In this document: positions 1 to 8,295 of the stretch, piece by piece | How positions within the stretch are numbered: position 1 is the stretch's first letter | Layout of the letters: each line of letters starts with the position of its first letter | DNA from: an uncultured Bacteroides sp. | GTDB lineage: Bacteria; Bacteroidota; Bacteroidia; Bacteroidales; Bacteroidaceae | Assembly: GCA_949288715.1 (NCBI GenBank) | Contig: CASELH010000051.1 | Span: 1 to 60,817, forward strand | DNA length: 60,817 bases | Reading direction: 5' to 3' | The notes under the pieces: model-generated | Seen by the model: the letters and a program-made list of their open reading frames with translations, nothing else | What the model was told of the DNA's origin: nothing | Database searches by the model: none | Translations under genes and position numbers: made by a program

Positions 1-150
1 AGATTCTTAAGGGCTGCGCCATGTATCTGTCATTCTGAACGCAGTGAAGAATCTCCTATTATGTGAGAGATGCTTCACTTACGTTCAGCATGACGAAAAA
101 AAATAAATCTGCGTAAATCTGCGCCCGTCTGCGTCATCTGCGTGCCATCG
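1..150. repeat. R3 composite inverted repeat, right part (contig end)
   Basis: The inner unit (TCATTCTGAAC ... TTCAGCATGAC) is followed by an outer arm made of CTGCGTCATCTGCGTGCCATCG-type words. The complementary outer arm is at 60682-60726, at the other end of the window. The first 40 bases recur at 60722-60760, so both window ends lie in copies of one repeat family. No gene is seen here. Confidence 0.8.
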
Positions 151-181
151 CACACACAGCGCAGCCCGATAAATTATCATT

Positions 182-189
182 TAACTTTG
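182..189 (+). promoter_or_regulatory. Bacteroidetes -7 box (TAACTTTG)
   Basis: TAACTTTG fits the TAnnTTTG consensus and lies 21 bases before the start at 210. It follows directly after the word GATAAATTATC (about 169-179), which recurs near other promoters. No clear -33 TTTG is seen. Confidence 0.55.
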
Positions 190-209
190 CACACACATAC
201 TAAAGACCA

Positions 210-1442
210 ATGGTACTGAATTACATCTGGGCAGCCTTCTTCATCATAGCCGCCATCGTGGCGGCGGGCAAGCTCGTGCTGACGGGCGACACGGAGATAT
301 TCTCGCAACTGACCAACGCCACGTTCGACTCCTCCAAGTCGGCCTTCGAGATTTCGCTGGGGCTGACGGGCGTGCTGGCCCTGTGGCTGGGGCTGATGAA
401 GATAGCCGAACGCAGCGGCATGATCGACTCCCTGTCGCGCTGGCTCAGCCCCGTGTTCTGCCGCCTCTTTCCCGACATACCCAAGGGACACCCCGCCATG
501 GGCAGCATCTTCATGAACTTCTCGGCCAACATGCTGGGGCTGGACAATGCCGCCACGCCCCTGGGTCTGAAGGCCATGAAGGAGCTGCAGGAGCTGAACC
601 CGAGGAAAGACACAGCCACCAACCCGATGATAATGTTCCTCGTCATCAACACCTCGGGGCTGATACTGATACCGGTGAGCATCATGATGTATCGCTCGCA
701 GATGGGCGCCGCGCAGCCCACGGACATCTTCATCCCCACGCTGCTCACCACCACCGTAAGTACGCTGGTGGGCATCGCCGCCGTGAGCATCAGCCAGCGC
801 ATCAACCTGCTGTGCCGCCCCGTGCTGCTGCTGGCGGGGGGCATCGGGGTGTTCTTCGGCGGACTGGTGTGGCTCTACTTCAGCGTGGGGCGCAGCCAGA
901 TGGGCACGTGGTCCACGCTGGCGGCCAACGTCATACTGTTCGGCATCATCCTGCTGTTCATCTGCTGGGGGCTGTGGCGGCGCGTCAACGTGTACGACGC
1001 CTTCATCGAGGGCGCCAAAGAGGGCTTCCAGACGGCGGTGCGCATCATCCCCTACCTGGTGGCCTTCCTGGTGGGCATCGGCGTGTTCCGCGCCTCGGGA
1101 GCCATGGACCTGCTGGTGCAGGGCATCGGCACGGCCGTGGGCTGGCTGGGGGTGGACACCTCGTTTGTGGGCGCGCTGCCCACCGCGCTGATGAAAAGCC
1201 TGAGCGGCAGCGCGGCCAACGGGCTGATGATAGACACCATGGCGCAGTATGGCGCCGACTCGTTCGTGGGCCGCATGAGCTGCGTGGCGCGCGGGGCCAG
1301 CGACACCACGTTCTACATCCTGGCCGTGTACTTCGGCAGCGTGGGCATCACCCGCACCCGCAACGCCCTGACCTGCGGCCTCATTGCCGACGGGGCCGGG
1401 GTGGTGGCGGCGATTGTAATGAGTTATTTGTTTTTCTTCTGA
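210..1442 (+). CDS. nucleoside recognition (Gate) domain membrane protein, SpmA-SpmB fusion type
   Basis: A 410-residue polytopic membrane protein. The N-terminal half contains the SpmA-like segment with FMNFSANMLGLDNAATPLGL (about 101-120). The C-terminal half contains the SpmB-like segment LPTALMKSLSGSAANGLMID (about 323-342). In sporulating Firmicutes SpmA and SpmB are separate proteins; Bacteroidetes carry them fused, outside any sporulation context. The substrate is not known; the family name reflects a predicted nucleoside-recognition gate. The ATG at 210 sits just after a -7 box, and translation starts with a hydrophobic helix. The gene is followed by an R1 repeat rather than another gene of an operon. 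Confidence 0.9.
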   Translation: MVLNYIWAAFFIIAAIVAAGKLVLTGDTEIFSQLTNATFDSSKSAFEISLGLTGVLALWLGLMKIAERSGMIDSLSRWLSPVFCRLFPDIPKGHPAMGSIFMNFSANMLGLDNAATPLGLKAMKELQELNPRKDTATNPMIMFLVINTSGLILIPVSIMMYRSQMGAAQPTDIFIPTLLTTTVSTLVGIAAVSISQRINLLCRPVLLLAGGIGVFFGGLVWLYFSVGRSQMGTWSTLAANVILFGIILLFICWGLWRRVNVYDAFIEGAKEGFQTAVRIIPYLVAFLVGIGVFRASGAMDLLVQGIGTAVGWLGVDTSFVGALPTALMKSLSGSAANGLMIDTMAQYGADSFVGRMSCVARGASDTTFYILAVYFGSVGITRTRNALTCGLIADGAGVVAAIVMSYLFFF

Positions 1443-1443
1443 C

Positions 1444-1637
1444 TGTACTTTTCTTTTTGCCTTAACGCAAAAAGAAAAGATACCAAAAGAAAAAAGTCAA
1501 GCGCTGAATCTCCGGGGCTACTCCGGGCACCTGTTTTGCTAAACGGCAGAAGGCCGTCCGGAGTAGCCCGACGGGCACAGCCGGGGCCCTTTCTTTTTGG
1601 CATCTTTTTCTTTCGGGCAAGCGAAAGAAAAAGTGCA
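1444..1637. repeat. R1 nested-hairpin repeat, short copy
   Basis: It contains the two R1 end hairpins (CTTTTTGCnnnnnGCAAAAAG type and CTTTCGGGCAAGCGAAAG) around CCGGAGTAGCCCGACGGGC words. Larger copies are at 4301, 7412 and 11146. It separates the SpmAB-like gene from ybeY. Confidence 0.85.
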
Positions 1638-1667
1638 AGAGATTTTTTAATAAAAAGAAATAAGCTT

Positions 1668-2114
1668 ATGATTACCTACCAGACCGACGGCGTCCCCATG
1701 CCCGCCATCGACCGGCGCAAGACCACGGAGTGGATCAAGGCCGTGGCGCAGACCTACGGCAAGCGCGTGGGAGACATTGCCTACATCTTCTGCTCGGACG
1801 AGCGCATTCTCGAGGTGAACCGGCAGTACCTGCAGCACGACTACTACACGGACATCATCACCTTCGACTACTGCGAGGGCAACCGACTGAGCGGCGACCT
1901 CTTCATCAGCCTCGACACGGTGCGCACCAACGCCCAGCAGTTTGCCGGGGGCGACTACGGGCGCGAGCTGCACCGCGTCATCATCCACGGCGTGCTGCAC
2001 CTGTGCGGCATCAATGACAAGGGCCCGGGCGAGCGCGAGCTGATGGAGCAGGCCGAAGACTGCGCGCTGGCCCTCCTACCCCCGCCCGGTGGCGATGGTG
2101 CGCCAGCACGGTAG
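1668..2114 (+). CDS. ybeY: endoribonuclease YbeY (rRNA maturation factor)
   Basis: 148 residues from ATG 1668. The open frame extends upstream to 1536, but only through the R1 repeat, so that extension is rejected. YbeY is a single-strand-specific, zinc-dependent endoribonuclease acting in 16S rRNA 3' maturation and ribosome quality control. The metal motif reads HGVLHLCGIND (H107, H111), with Asp117 where E. coli has the third His; from memory this substitution is usual in Bacteroidetes. The last ~13 residues (LLPPPGGDGAPAR) are encoded by an R7 repeat (2075-2130), so the native C-terminus has been replaced or extended. The catalytic core is complete. Confidence 0.93.
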   Translation: MITYQTDGVPMPAIDRRKTTEWIKAVAQTYGKRVGDIAYIFCSDERILEVNRQYLQHDYYTDIITFDYCEGNRLSGDLFISLDTVRTNAQQFAGGDYGRELHRVIIHGVLHLCGINDKGPGERELMEQAEDCALALLPPPGGDGAPAR

Positions 2115-2130
2115 CCCTCCTACGCCCGCA
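2075..2130. repeat. R7 short palindromic repeat overlapping the end of ybeY
   Basis: CCTACCCCCGCCCGGTGGCG followed by CACGGTAGC and CCTACGCCCG uses the same vocabulary as the units at 10935, 26848, 39903 and 60586 (cgagcgggcgtagga, ctacccccgctcggtagcg). It provides the last codons and the stop of ybeY. Confidence 0.65.
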
Positions 2131-2244
2131 AAATGGCGGCGGACACGCAACTTTTTCCGCCCCCGCCCCTTGCCGGGCGGAGAAAACATACTATCTTTGG
2201 GGCGAGACAAGGCTGTAAAATGGAATTTATGCGCTTGTTTATTT

Positions 2245-2410
2245 TTCATCCGCAGATGACGCAGATGGCACGGATTCCTAAAAGGGGCTTCGCCCACGTG
2301 CATCTGTCGTTCTGAGCAAAGCGAAGAATCTCCTACAAGCACAGGGAGATGCTTCACTACGTTCAGCATGACAAATAAAATCTGCGTTATCCGCGTCATC
2401 TGCGGATGAA
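2245..2410. repeat. R3 composite inverted repeat
   Basis: The outer arms are TTCATCCGCAGATGACGCAG and its complement ending CTGCGGATGAA. The inner part is TCGTTCTGAGCAAAGCG ... TTCAGCATGACA, as at 1-98. It fills most of the 373-base gap between ybeY and the GH2 gene. The same architecture recurs at 14151 and 33603. Confidence 0.85.
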
Positions 2411-2487
2411 GAATCAGACTGCACAGCGAAACCCGGTAAATCATTATTCAACCCTATAACTTAACCCTACAAAACCAACCATTACCC

Positions 2488-4296
2488 ATGAGAAAAACTA
2501 CCTTTAAAGCCCTGCTGCTGCTCGCCGCCATGCTATGCGGAGGCAGCCTCCATGCACAGACTGTGCTGCAAAACGTGTACGCCCACAAGCACCAATCGCT
2601 CAACGGCTCATGGCAGACCATCGTCGACCCCTTCGACGCCGGCTTCTACGACTATCGGCTGAAAGAAAGCCCCAACGGATTCTTCCAGAACCGGGTGGCC
2701 CGGGGGCCGCGCGACCTGGTGGAGTATGACTTCACCCCCGCCGACCAACTCTACGTGCCCGGCGACTGGAACACGCAGCGCCCCGAACTCTTCCTCTACG
2801 AAGGCAGCATCTGGTACAAGAAAGATTTTAGTTATGAGAAAAAGCCCGGCACGCGCCTCTTCCTGTACTTCGGCGCGGCCAACTACCTGACGCACGTCTA
2901 CCTCAACGGCCAGAAGCTGGGCATGCACGAAGGCGGATTCACCCCCTTCCACTTCGACATCACCGACCAGGTGAAGGACGGGGCGAACTTCGTCGTCGTC
3001 CGCGTCAACGACGACCGCAAGCCCGAGAACGTGCCCACCGTCAACTCCGACTGGTGGAACTACGGCGGCATCACCCGCGACGTGCTCCTGGTGGAGACGC
3101 CCGAAACCTTTGTGGACGACTACCGCCTCGACCTCGCCCCCGGCAAGTACAACGAGCTCTGCGGATACATACAGCTCAACCAAGCCATCGAGGGACAGAC
3201 AGTATCCCTCGCCATCCCCGAGTTGAAAATTGACCAGACCCTCACCACCGACGCCCAGGGCCGCGCCACCTTCACCCTCAAGGCCAAGCCCCAGCTGTGG
3301 ACGCCCGAAGAGCCCAAGCTCTACGACGTCAGCCTGACCTATGGTGAAGAGACGCTGACCGACCGCATAGGCTTCCGCCGCATCGAGACGCAGGGCAAAA
3401 GCATCCTGCTGAACGGCAAAAAGACCTTCCTGCGCGGCATCGCCATCCACGAAGAAGCCCCCTTCCGCGCCGGGCGCGTATCGAGCGAAGCCGAATGCCG
3501 CACCCTGCTGGGTTGGGCCAAAGAGCTGGGCTGCAACTTCGTGCGACTGGCCCACTACCCCCACAACGAAGCCATGGTGCGCCTGGCTGAAGAAATGGGA
3601 CTGATGGTGTGGAGCGAAATCCCCGTGTACTGGACCATCCACTGGGACAACCCCGACACCTATCGCAACGCCGAGCGCCAGCTGACCGACATGATTGCAC
3701 GCGACAAGAACCGCTGCGCCGTCATCATCTGGAGCATTGCCAACGAAACGCCCCACAGCCCCGCGCGCGACCGCTTCCTGGGCAACCTCGCCACCCACGC
3801 CCGACAGATGGACGGCACACGCCTCCTCAGCATGGCCATGGAGGTGAGTGGCACCAGCGGAAACACCAACCAGGTGCACGACAACATGAGCCGCTACGTG
3901 GACATCGTGAGCTTCAACTGCTACCTGGGCTGGTACAACGGCAAGCTCGAAGACCTCGCCACCAAGCAGTGGGACATACCGTATGACAAACCCTTCTTCG
4001 TCAGCGAGTTCGGGGCCGGCGCCCTGGCCGGACGCCACGGCTCGAAAGACGAGATGTGGACCGAGGAGTATCAGGCCGAACTCTACCGCCAGACCCTCCA
4101 GATGTACAACCGCACCGAAGGCTTCGCCGGCACCTCGCCCTGGATTCTAATGGACTTCCGCTCCGCCCGCCGCCAGGTGCACGGCACGCAGGACTTCTTC
4201 AACCGCAAAGGCATCATCTCCAACCGCGGACAGAAGAAACAGGCCTTCTACGTGCTGCAGGAGTTCTACAAGCAGAAAGCTGAAGAATACAAGTAA
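2488..4296 (+). CDS. secreted GH2 beta-glucuronidase
   Basis: 602 residues. The signal peptide is residues 1-23 (MRKTTFKALLLLAAMLCGGS then LHAQ), so the enzyme is exported to periplasm or surface. The GH2 order is visible: sugar-binding jelly roll (LNGSW near 39; LFLYFGAANYLTHVYLNG), Ig-like domain, TIM barrel. Glu420 (WSIANE) is the acid/base and Glu507 (FVSEFGAG) the nucleophile. Asn572 and Lys574 (FNRKG) match the N-x-K motif that binds the glucuronate carboxylate in E. coli GUS and gut homologues, which favours glucuronides over galactosides. No adjacent transporter is present; it is a lone gene between repeats. Confidence 0.9.
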   Translation: MRKTTFKALLLLAAMLCGGSLHAQTVLQNVYAHKHQSLNGSWQTIVDPFDAGFYDYRLKESPNGFFQNRVARGPRDLVEYDFTPADQLYVPGDWNTQRPELFLYEGSIWYKKDFSYEKKPGTRLFLYFGAANYLTHVYLNGQKLGMHEGGFTPFHFDITDQVKDGANFVVVRVNDDRKPENVPTVNSDWWNYGGITRDVLLVETPETFVDDYRLDLAPGKYNELCGYIQLNQAIEGQTVSLAIPELKIDQTLTTDAQGRATFTLKAKPQLWTPEEPKLYDVSLTYGEETLTDRIGFRRIETQGKSILLNGKKTFLRGIAIHEEAPFRAGRVSSEAECRTLLGWAKELGCNFVRLAHYPHNEAMVRLAEEMGLMVWSEIPVYWTIHWDNPDTYRNAERQLTDMIARDKNRCAVIIWSIANETPHSPARDRFLGNLATHARQMDGTRLLSMAMEVSGTSGNTNQVHDNMSRYVDIVSFNCYLGWYNGKLEDLATKQWDIPYDKPFFVSEFGAGALAGRHGSKDEMWTEEYQAELYRQTLQMYNRTEGFAGTSPWILMDFRSARRQVHGTQDFFNRKGIISNRGQKKQAFYVLQEFYKQKAEEYK

Positions 4297-4300
4297 ATAC

Positions 4301-4505
4301 TGCACTTTTTCTTTCGCTTGTCCGAAAGAAAAAGATGCCAAAAAGAAAGGACCCCGGCTGTGCCCGTCGGGCTACTCCGGCCAGCTTTCAGCCTAAGGGG
4401 CAGAAACTCGCTTCGCTCAGACAGTCTGCCCCTCTTAACGGCTGAAAACTGCCCTCCGCTTCACGCCCGCCGGTCAAATGCCGGAGAGCCATGCGGCATC
4501 GGACA
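4301..4505. repeat. R1 nested-hairpin repeat, half copy
   Basis: It starts with TGCACTTTTTCTTTCGCTTG and continues through AGGACCCCGGCTGTGCCCGT to GAGAGCCATGCGGCATC. It is nearly identical to the left halves at 7412 and 11146. Confidence 0.9.
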
Positions 4506-4506
4506 A

Positions 4507-4617
4507 AATAGCGCGGATTACACGGATTGGCACGGATATAAGCAAAAAGCAGAACCCGTGAAATCCGCGTAATCCGCGCCTTATTTCTCAATTTTCAATT
4601 CTCAATTCTCAATTTTC
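4507..4617. repeat. R2 core palindrome plus R4 AATTCTCAATT array
   Basis: GCGCGGATTACACGGATTGG pairs with CCGTGAAATCCGCGTAATCC (R2 core). It is followed by tandem TTCTCAATT units to 4617, directly against the yidD stop. Together with R1 it fills 4297-4618; no gene is seen. Confidence 0.85.
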
Positions 4618-4618
4618 C

Positions 4619-4861
4619 TCACGGCACCGGGTCATACCCCGACCCGCCCCAAGGATGGCAGCGCAGAATGCGCCTCACGGCCAGCCAAAGCCCCTTCAGC
4701 GGGCCATGCTTCCTGATGGCCTCCACGGCATATTGCGAGCAGGTGGGTGTGAAGCGGCACGAGGGCCCCAGCATGGGCGACAGGCACCGCTGGTAGAAGT
4801 AGATGGGCACCAGCAACAGCCACGACAGGCATCGCCCCAGCAGGCGGAGGAGGCGTTTCAT
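4619..4861 (-). CDS. yidD: membrane protein insertion efficiency factor YidD
   Basis: 80 residues, typical length. The core [19 protein letters not shown] and the ending [12 protein letters not shown] are family hallmarks. A short hydrophobic N-terminal stretch precedes [15 protein letters not shown]. YidD is an inner-membrane-associated protein thought to assist YidC-dependent insertion. Its ATG overlaps the rnpA stop by four bases (4858-4861), the usual rnpA-yidD coupling. Confidence 0.95.
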   Translation of the reverse strand: MKRLLRLLGRCLSWLLLVPIYFYQRCLSPMLGPSCRFTPTCSQYAVEAIRKHGPLKGLWLAVRRILRCHPWGGSGYDPVP

Positions 4862-5307
4862 AAGGCAGCGGGAGCATCACCCGTGGCAGCAGGCGCCGCA
4901 GGGCAGGCAGCGGAGGCCACGTTGTCGGCCACGCGGGCCAGGGCAGCCTTCATGCGCTCGTCTATCAGCGCGGAGTCGCACAGGTCGTCGGACAGGTAGA
5001 TGAAGGCCACGGCCAGCGGGGGGCAGCCTTCGCGGGGCAGGGCGTCGAGCAGCAGATGCTTGTAGCGGCGGTAGGCCTCGCGTATCTGGCGCTTCACGCG
5101 GTTGCGCTTCACCGCCCGCTTGAAGTGGCGCTTCGACACGCTGACGAGCACCGACACTTGCGCCCCGCCTGCCGCCTCCAGCTCGGGCGCGGCAATGTAC
5201 ACCACGCGCAGGGGGAAGAACGAGTACGAGCGTGCTCCGCCCGCAAACATCCTCTCCAGCACTTTCTTGCGGTTCAGCCGCTCCGATTTGCGGAAGGTAT
5301 AAGGCAT
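4858..5307 (-). CDS. rnpA: ribonuclease P protein component
   Basis: 149 residues. RNase P protein binds the M1 RNA and the 5' leader of pre-tRNA. The signature [10 protein letters not shown] is at 68-77, preceded by [13 protein letters not shown]. The N-terminus [20 protein letters not shown] is typical. The C-terminus is longer than the ~120-residue norm and ends in an Ala-rich tail. It lies 13 bases after hemD and overlaps yidD, in the order hemD-rnpA-yidD. Confidence 0.95.
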   Translation of the reverse strand: MPYTFRKSERLNRKKVLERMFAGGARSYSFFPLRVVYIAAPELEAAGGAQVSVLVSVSKRHFKRAVKRNRVKRQIREAYRRYKHLLLDALPREGCPPLAVAFIYLSDDLCDSALIDERMKAALARVADNVASAACPAAPAATGDAPAAL

Positions 5308-5320
5308 TTGAACTCTCCGC

Positions 5321-6076
5321 TTACTTCACTTTGTTGGTCTCGCGGATGAAGAGGTCCAGCGCGGCGGGCATCGACGGGGCCTGCACGCTGGGAGCCTCGA
5401 GGTCGAGGCGCAGCCCGGCGTCGCGCACGGCCTGTGCGGTGGTCGAGCCGAAGGTACCTATCTTGATGTCCTTCTGGTCGAAGTCGGGGAAGTTCTTCTT
5501 CAGCGAAGAGATTCCCGCCGGACTGAAGAACACCAGCATGTCGTAGTCGAAGTCCTCGCCCGGCTGGAAGTCGTTGCTCACCGTGCGATACATCACCACC
5601 TCGGTGTGCTGCACCTTGGCCTTGTCCAGCAGGTGCTTGATGTCGTCGTTGTGCACGTCGGACATGGGGACGAGGTATTTCTCCGTCTTGTGCTTCTGTA
5701 TGGCGGGCAGCAGGTCTTCAAACTTGCCGGTGTTTCCGAAGAATATCTTGCGCTTGCGGTATTGCACATACTTCTGTATGTAGAGGGCTATCGACTCGGT
5801 GACGCAGAAGTACTTCATGGTCTCCGGGATGGTCACGCGCAGGTCGGTGCACAGGTGAAAGAAGTGGTCGATGGCGTGGCGCGACGTGAACACGATGGCG
5901 GTGTAGTCCAAAATGGATACTTTCTGTTGCCTGAACTCTCTTGCCGTGAGGCTCTCTACTTTGATGAACGGGCGAAAATCTATCTTCACCCCGTACTTCT
6001 CGGCAATCTCGTAGTAAGGAGACTTTTCCGAGGTCGGCTTGGGTTGCGACACGAGTACCTTTTTGATTGTCATCAA
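5321..6076 (-). CDS. hemD: uroporphyrinogen-III synthase HemD
   Basis: 251 residues. HemD closes hydroxymethylbilane with D-ring inversion in tetrapyrrole synthesis. Features fitting the Bacteroidetes form: KKVLVSQPKP at the start, FTSRHAIDHFF (about 84-94), YRTVSNDF and VFFSPAGISSLKKNFPDF, and GTFGSTTAQAVRDAGL near the end. HemD is weakly conserved, so the call also rests on its position between DUF4271 and rnpA. MMTIKK gives two possible starts (6076 or 6073). Confidence 0.88.
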   Translation of the reverse strand: MMTIKKVLVSQPKPTSEKSPYYEIAEKYGVKIDFRPFIKVESLTAREFRQQKVSILDYTAIVFTSRHAIDHFFHLCTDLRVTIPETMKYFCVTESIALYIQKYVQYRKRKIFFGNTGKFEDLLPAIQKHKTEKYLVPMSDVHNDDIKHLLDKAKVQHTEVVMYRTVSNDFQPGEDFDYDMLVFFSPAGISSLKKNFPDFDQKDIKIGTFGSTTAQAVRDAGLRLDLEAPSVQAPSMPAALDLFIRETNKVK

Positions 6077-6080
6077 TGTC

Positions 6081-6794
6081 TTAATTATTTATTATCAAAT
6101 AATGGGTTAATTGCATCACTCCCCGGTACAGCACAAGGCAGGGGACGATTTCCAGGGCGCAAAAGTACAAAATTAATAATAAACAGCCATGCAAATTATT
6201 GCAAAAAAGCTGTTGCCACTTATAGAATATCATCATTTTGAACAAAATGACTACAATTGCCCCCGCCACGGCTGCCGCCTGCCACCCCCAACCGAAGTAG
6301 ACGGCGCACAGCACCACGGGGTAGAGCACGAAGCCCGCGTAGTAGAGCAATGTTGAATAAGATTCCAACCAGAGCGACGTGCGCCCGCTGCCGAAAAACA
6401 CCCAGCCCACCAGCGAGTACACCCCCCATTTGGCCGCCAGGCCCAGCAGGCACACCCCCGTGAGCCCGGCCAGCGCCAGGGCCGAAGGCACGCTTGCCAC
6501 CAGCCCGCCCCGGGCGCCCGACAGGCAGCACCAGGCCAGCAGCGCGGCCAGCACGCAGGCCTGCAGCACCAGGAGCAGGAGGTAGCGCATGTCCGTGGCG
6601 GTGGAGGTGGCGAAGATGCTGGTGCGCTCGCGGTTCAGCAGGAAGTCTTTGGCCAGGAGGAAGAGGAACTTGCGGCTGCGCGACAGCACGTAGGCCGAGA
6701 GCAGGAAGCAGCCCAGCAGAAGCAAGGCCACGGTGTCGTCGGCACGCAGGGCATAGGGCAGCGGCAGGGGAAGGACAGCGGCGGGGGTCATCAT
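6081..6794 (-). CDS. DUF4271 integral membrane protein
   Basis: 237 residues with about five or six hydrophobic segments. It matches the DUF4271 family, which in Bacteroidetes sits directly before hemD and rnpA. Function unknown. The segment LLAKDFLLNRERTSIFATST between the first two helices is the recognisable part. It overlaps the upstream LOG gene by four bases and ends five bases before hemD, so the five minus-strand genes are probably one transcript. Confidence 0.85.
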   Translation of the reverse strand: MMTPAAVLPLPLPYALRADDTVALLLLGCFLLSAYVLSRSRKFLFLLAKDFLLNRERTSIFATSTATDMRYLLLLVLQACVLAALLAWCCLSGARGGLVASVPSALALAGLTGVCLLGLAAKWGVYSLVGWVFFGSGRTSLWLESYSTLLYYAGFVLYPVVLCAVYFGWGWQAAAVAGAIVVILFKMMIFYKWQQLFCNNLHGCLLLILYFCALEIVPCLVLYRGVMQLTHYLIINN

Positions 6795-7393
6795 AGCTCG
6801 TCGAATTTACGGATTGCGGGGTTCCACAACGGGGTTTCGGCCGCCAGGCGCAGGGCCTCGTCGGGGGTGCGGGCCACCGTCCACAGGGCGGCATGGGCGG
6901 GTGCCATGAAGTGCTCGGCCACGGCGAGCTCCAGCATGCGGAGCAGGGGGTCGAAATAGCCGCGGACGTTGAGCAGCACCACGGGCTTGAGGTAGAGGCC
7001 CAGCTGCTTCCAGGTGATGACCTCGAGCAGCTCCTCCAGCGTGCCGCAGCCTCCGGGCAGGGCAATGGCGGCGTCGCCCAGATGGGCCATGAGGCGCTTG
7101 CGCTGGTGCATGTCGTCGGTCACCCGCAGCTCGCTGAGGCCCGTGTGGTGCCATCCGCGCTCCACCATGAAGCGAGGGATGACGCCCGTGACCCCTCCGC
7201 CGGCGGCCAGCACGGCGTCGGCCACGGTGCCCATCAGGCCCATGTTGCCCGCGCCATACACCAGGCCGATGCCCTGCCCGGCCATGAGGGTGCCCAGGCG
7301 GCGCGCCGCCTCGAAGTAGTCGGGGTGCACCTTGCTGCTCGAGGCGCAGTACACGCAGAGGGATTGGATGGAGGTGGTTGTAGGTTGTTGCAT
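6791..7393 (-). CDS. LOG-family (TIGR00730) nucleoside 5'-monophosphate phosphoribohydrolase
   Basis: 200 residues with a Rossmann-like fold. VYGAGNMGLMG (45-55), DDMHQRK (93-99) and PGGCGTLEE (113-121) are the LOG motifs. Characterised members release adenine or cytokinin bases from the riboside 5'-monophosphate; in non-plant bacteria the role is probably general purine-monophosphate hydrolysis. It is the first gene of the run to yidD. Confidence 0.9.
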   Translation of the reverse strand: MQQPTTTSIQSLCVYCASSSKVHPDYFEAARRLGTLMAGQGIGLVYGAGNMGLMGTVADAVLAAGGGVTGVIPRFMVERGWHHTGLSELRVTDDMHQRKRLMAHLGDAAIALPGGCGTLEELLEVITWKQLGLYLKPVVLLNVRGYFDPLLRMLELAVAEHFMAPAHAALWTVARTPDEALRLAAETPLWNPAIRKFDEL

Positions 7394-7411
7394 AAAATAA
7401 ATTATTAGTTC

Positions 7412-7858
7412 TGCACTTTTTCTTTCGCTTGTCCGAAAGAAAAAGATGCCAAAAAGAAAGGACCCCGGCTATGCCCGTCGGGCTACTCCGGCCAGTTTTC
7501 AGCCTAAGGGGCAGAAACTCGCTTCGCTCAGACAGTCTGCCCCTTTTCACGGCTGAAAACTGTCCTCCGCTTCACGCCCGCCGGTCAAATGCCGGAGAGC
7601 CATGCGGCATCAAGCCAGACTAATGCTACGGCCCAACGCCGCATGGCCGCGCCTAAGCGGAGGGGCGTGAAGCGGAGGGTGCCTGTTTTGCGTGAAGAAC
7701 GGCAGACTGTCTGAGCGAAGCGAGTTTCTGCCGTTTAGCAAAACAGGTGCCCGGAGTAGCCCCGGAGATTCAGCCCCGGAGTAGCCCCGGAGATTCAGCG
7801 CTTGACTTTTTTCTTTTGGTATCTTTTCTTTTTGTGGCAAGACAAAAAGAAAAGTACA
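7412..7858. repeat. R1 nested-hairpin repeat, longest copy
   Basis: The left half (TGCACTTTTTCTTTCGCTTG ... GCCATGCGGCATC) and right half (CGCCGCATGGCCGCGCCTAAG ... AAAAGAAAAGTACA) are present together. Each half contains its own hairpins: GGCAGAAACTCGCTTCGCTC with AGACAGTCTGCC, and ACGGCAGACTGTCTGAGCG with CGTTTAGCAAAACAGG. A 25-base unit (CCCCGGAGTAGCCCCGGAGA...) is duplicated in tandem near 7752-7798. With 7859-8028, where nothing further is seen, it fills the gap between the LOG gene and smalltalk. Confidence 0.9.
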
Positions 7859-8028
7859 TAATTTCTGCAAAGTTACACCATTTCCCCGGAAGGGCAAGCG
7901 CGGGGCGGGGGGAATGGCGGCAAAAAAAGCGGGGCGCGGCACGCACGGAGTGGAAAAAAGTCCGGCAACCGCGCCCACGCACACCTATGGGCAACAATTA
8001 AATCAAGGATTACCAAGGAGGTGGTGGG

Positions 8029-8130
8029 TTACACTCCCATCGCGTTGCCGCCTATCGCGCCCAGTATGGCGGAGGCTACGGCAATCACGACCTTCAGGAT
8101 GGTGTCCCACACGGATTTCTGAATAGCCAT
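8029..8130 (-). CDS. smalltalk family small membrane protein
   Basis: 33 residues reading MAIQKSVWDTILKVVIAVAS then AILGAIGGNAMGV. There is a short charged start and one hydrophobic helix ending in small residues. This matches the Bacteroidales smalltalk family, usually found just downstream of an HU-like gene and often before an N-acetylmuramoyl-alanine amidase. Function unknown. Here it is 165 bases downstream of the HU-like gene with R6 between them, and no amidase follows; R1 lies there instead. Confidence 0.85.
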   Translation of the reverse strand: MAIQKSVWDTILKVVIAVASAILGAIGGNAMGV

Positions 8131-8169
8131 AATCAAGTCTAGTTTTAAAAGTGAAACAATAAGTTTATT

Positions 8170-8289
8170 TAATGAAGAACTAAGAATGAAGAATTGCCAT
8201 GCGGCATCCCTGAGAATTCTTCATTCAGCGCGAAGCGCGATTCTTCATTTAGAAGGATTCTTCATTCTTCGTTCTTCATTCTTCATTAA
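8170..8289. repeat. R6 GAAGAATGAAGAAT palindromic repeat
   Basis: GAAGAACTAAGAATGAAGAA pairs with TTCTTCATTCTTCATTAAGA, around TTCAGCGCGAAGCGCGATTC and GCCATGCGGCATCC. A second copy is at 20155-20247. It lies between the HU-like and smalltalk genes. Confidence 0.8.
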
Positions 8290-8295
8290 GAAGAT

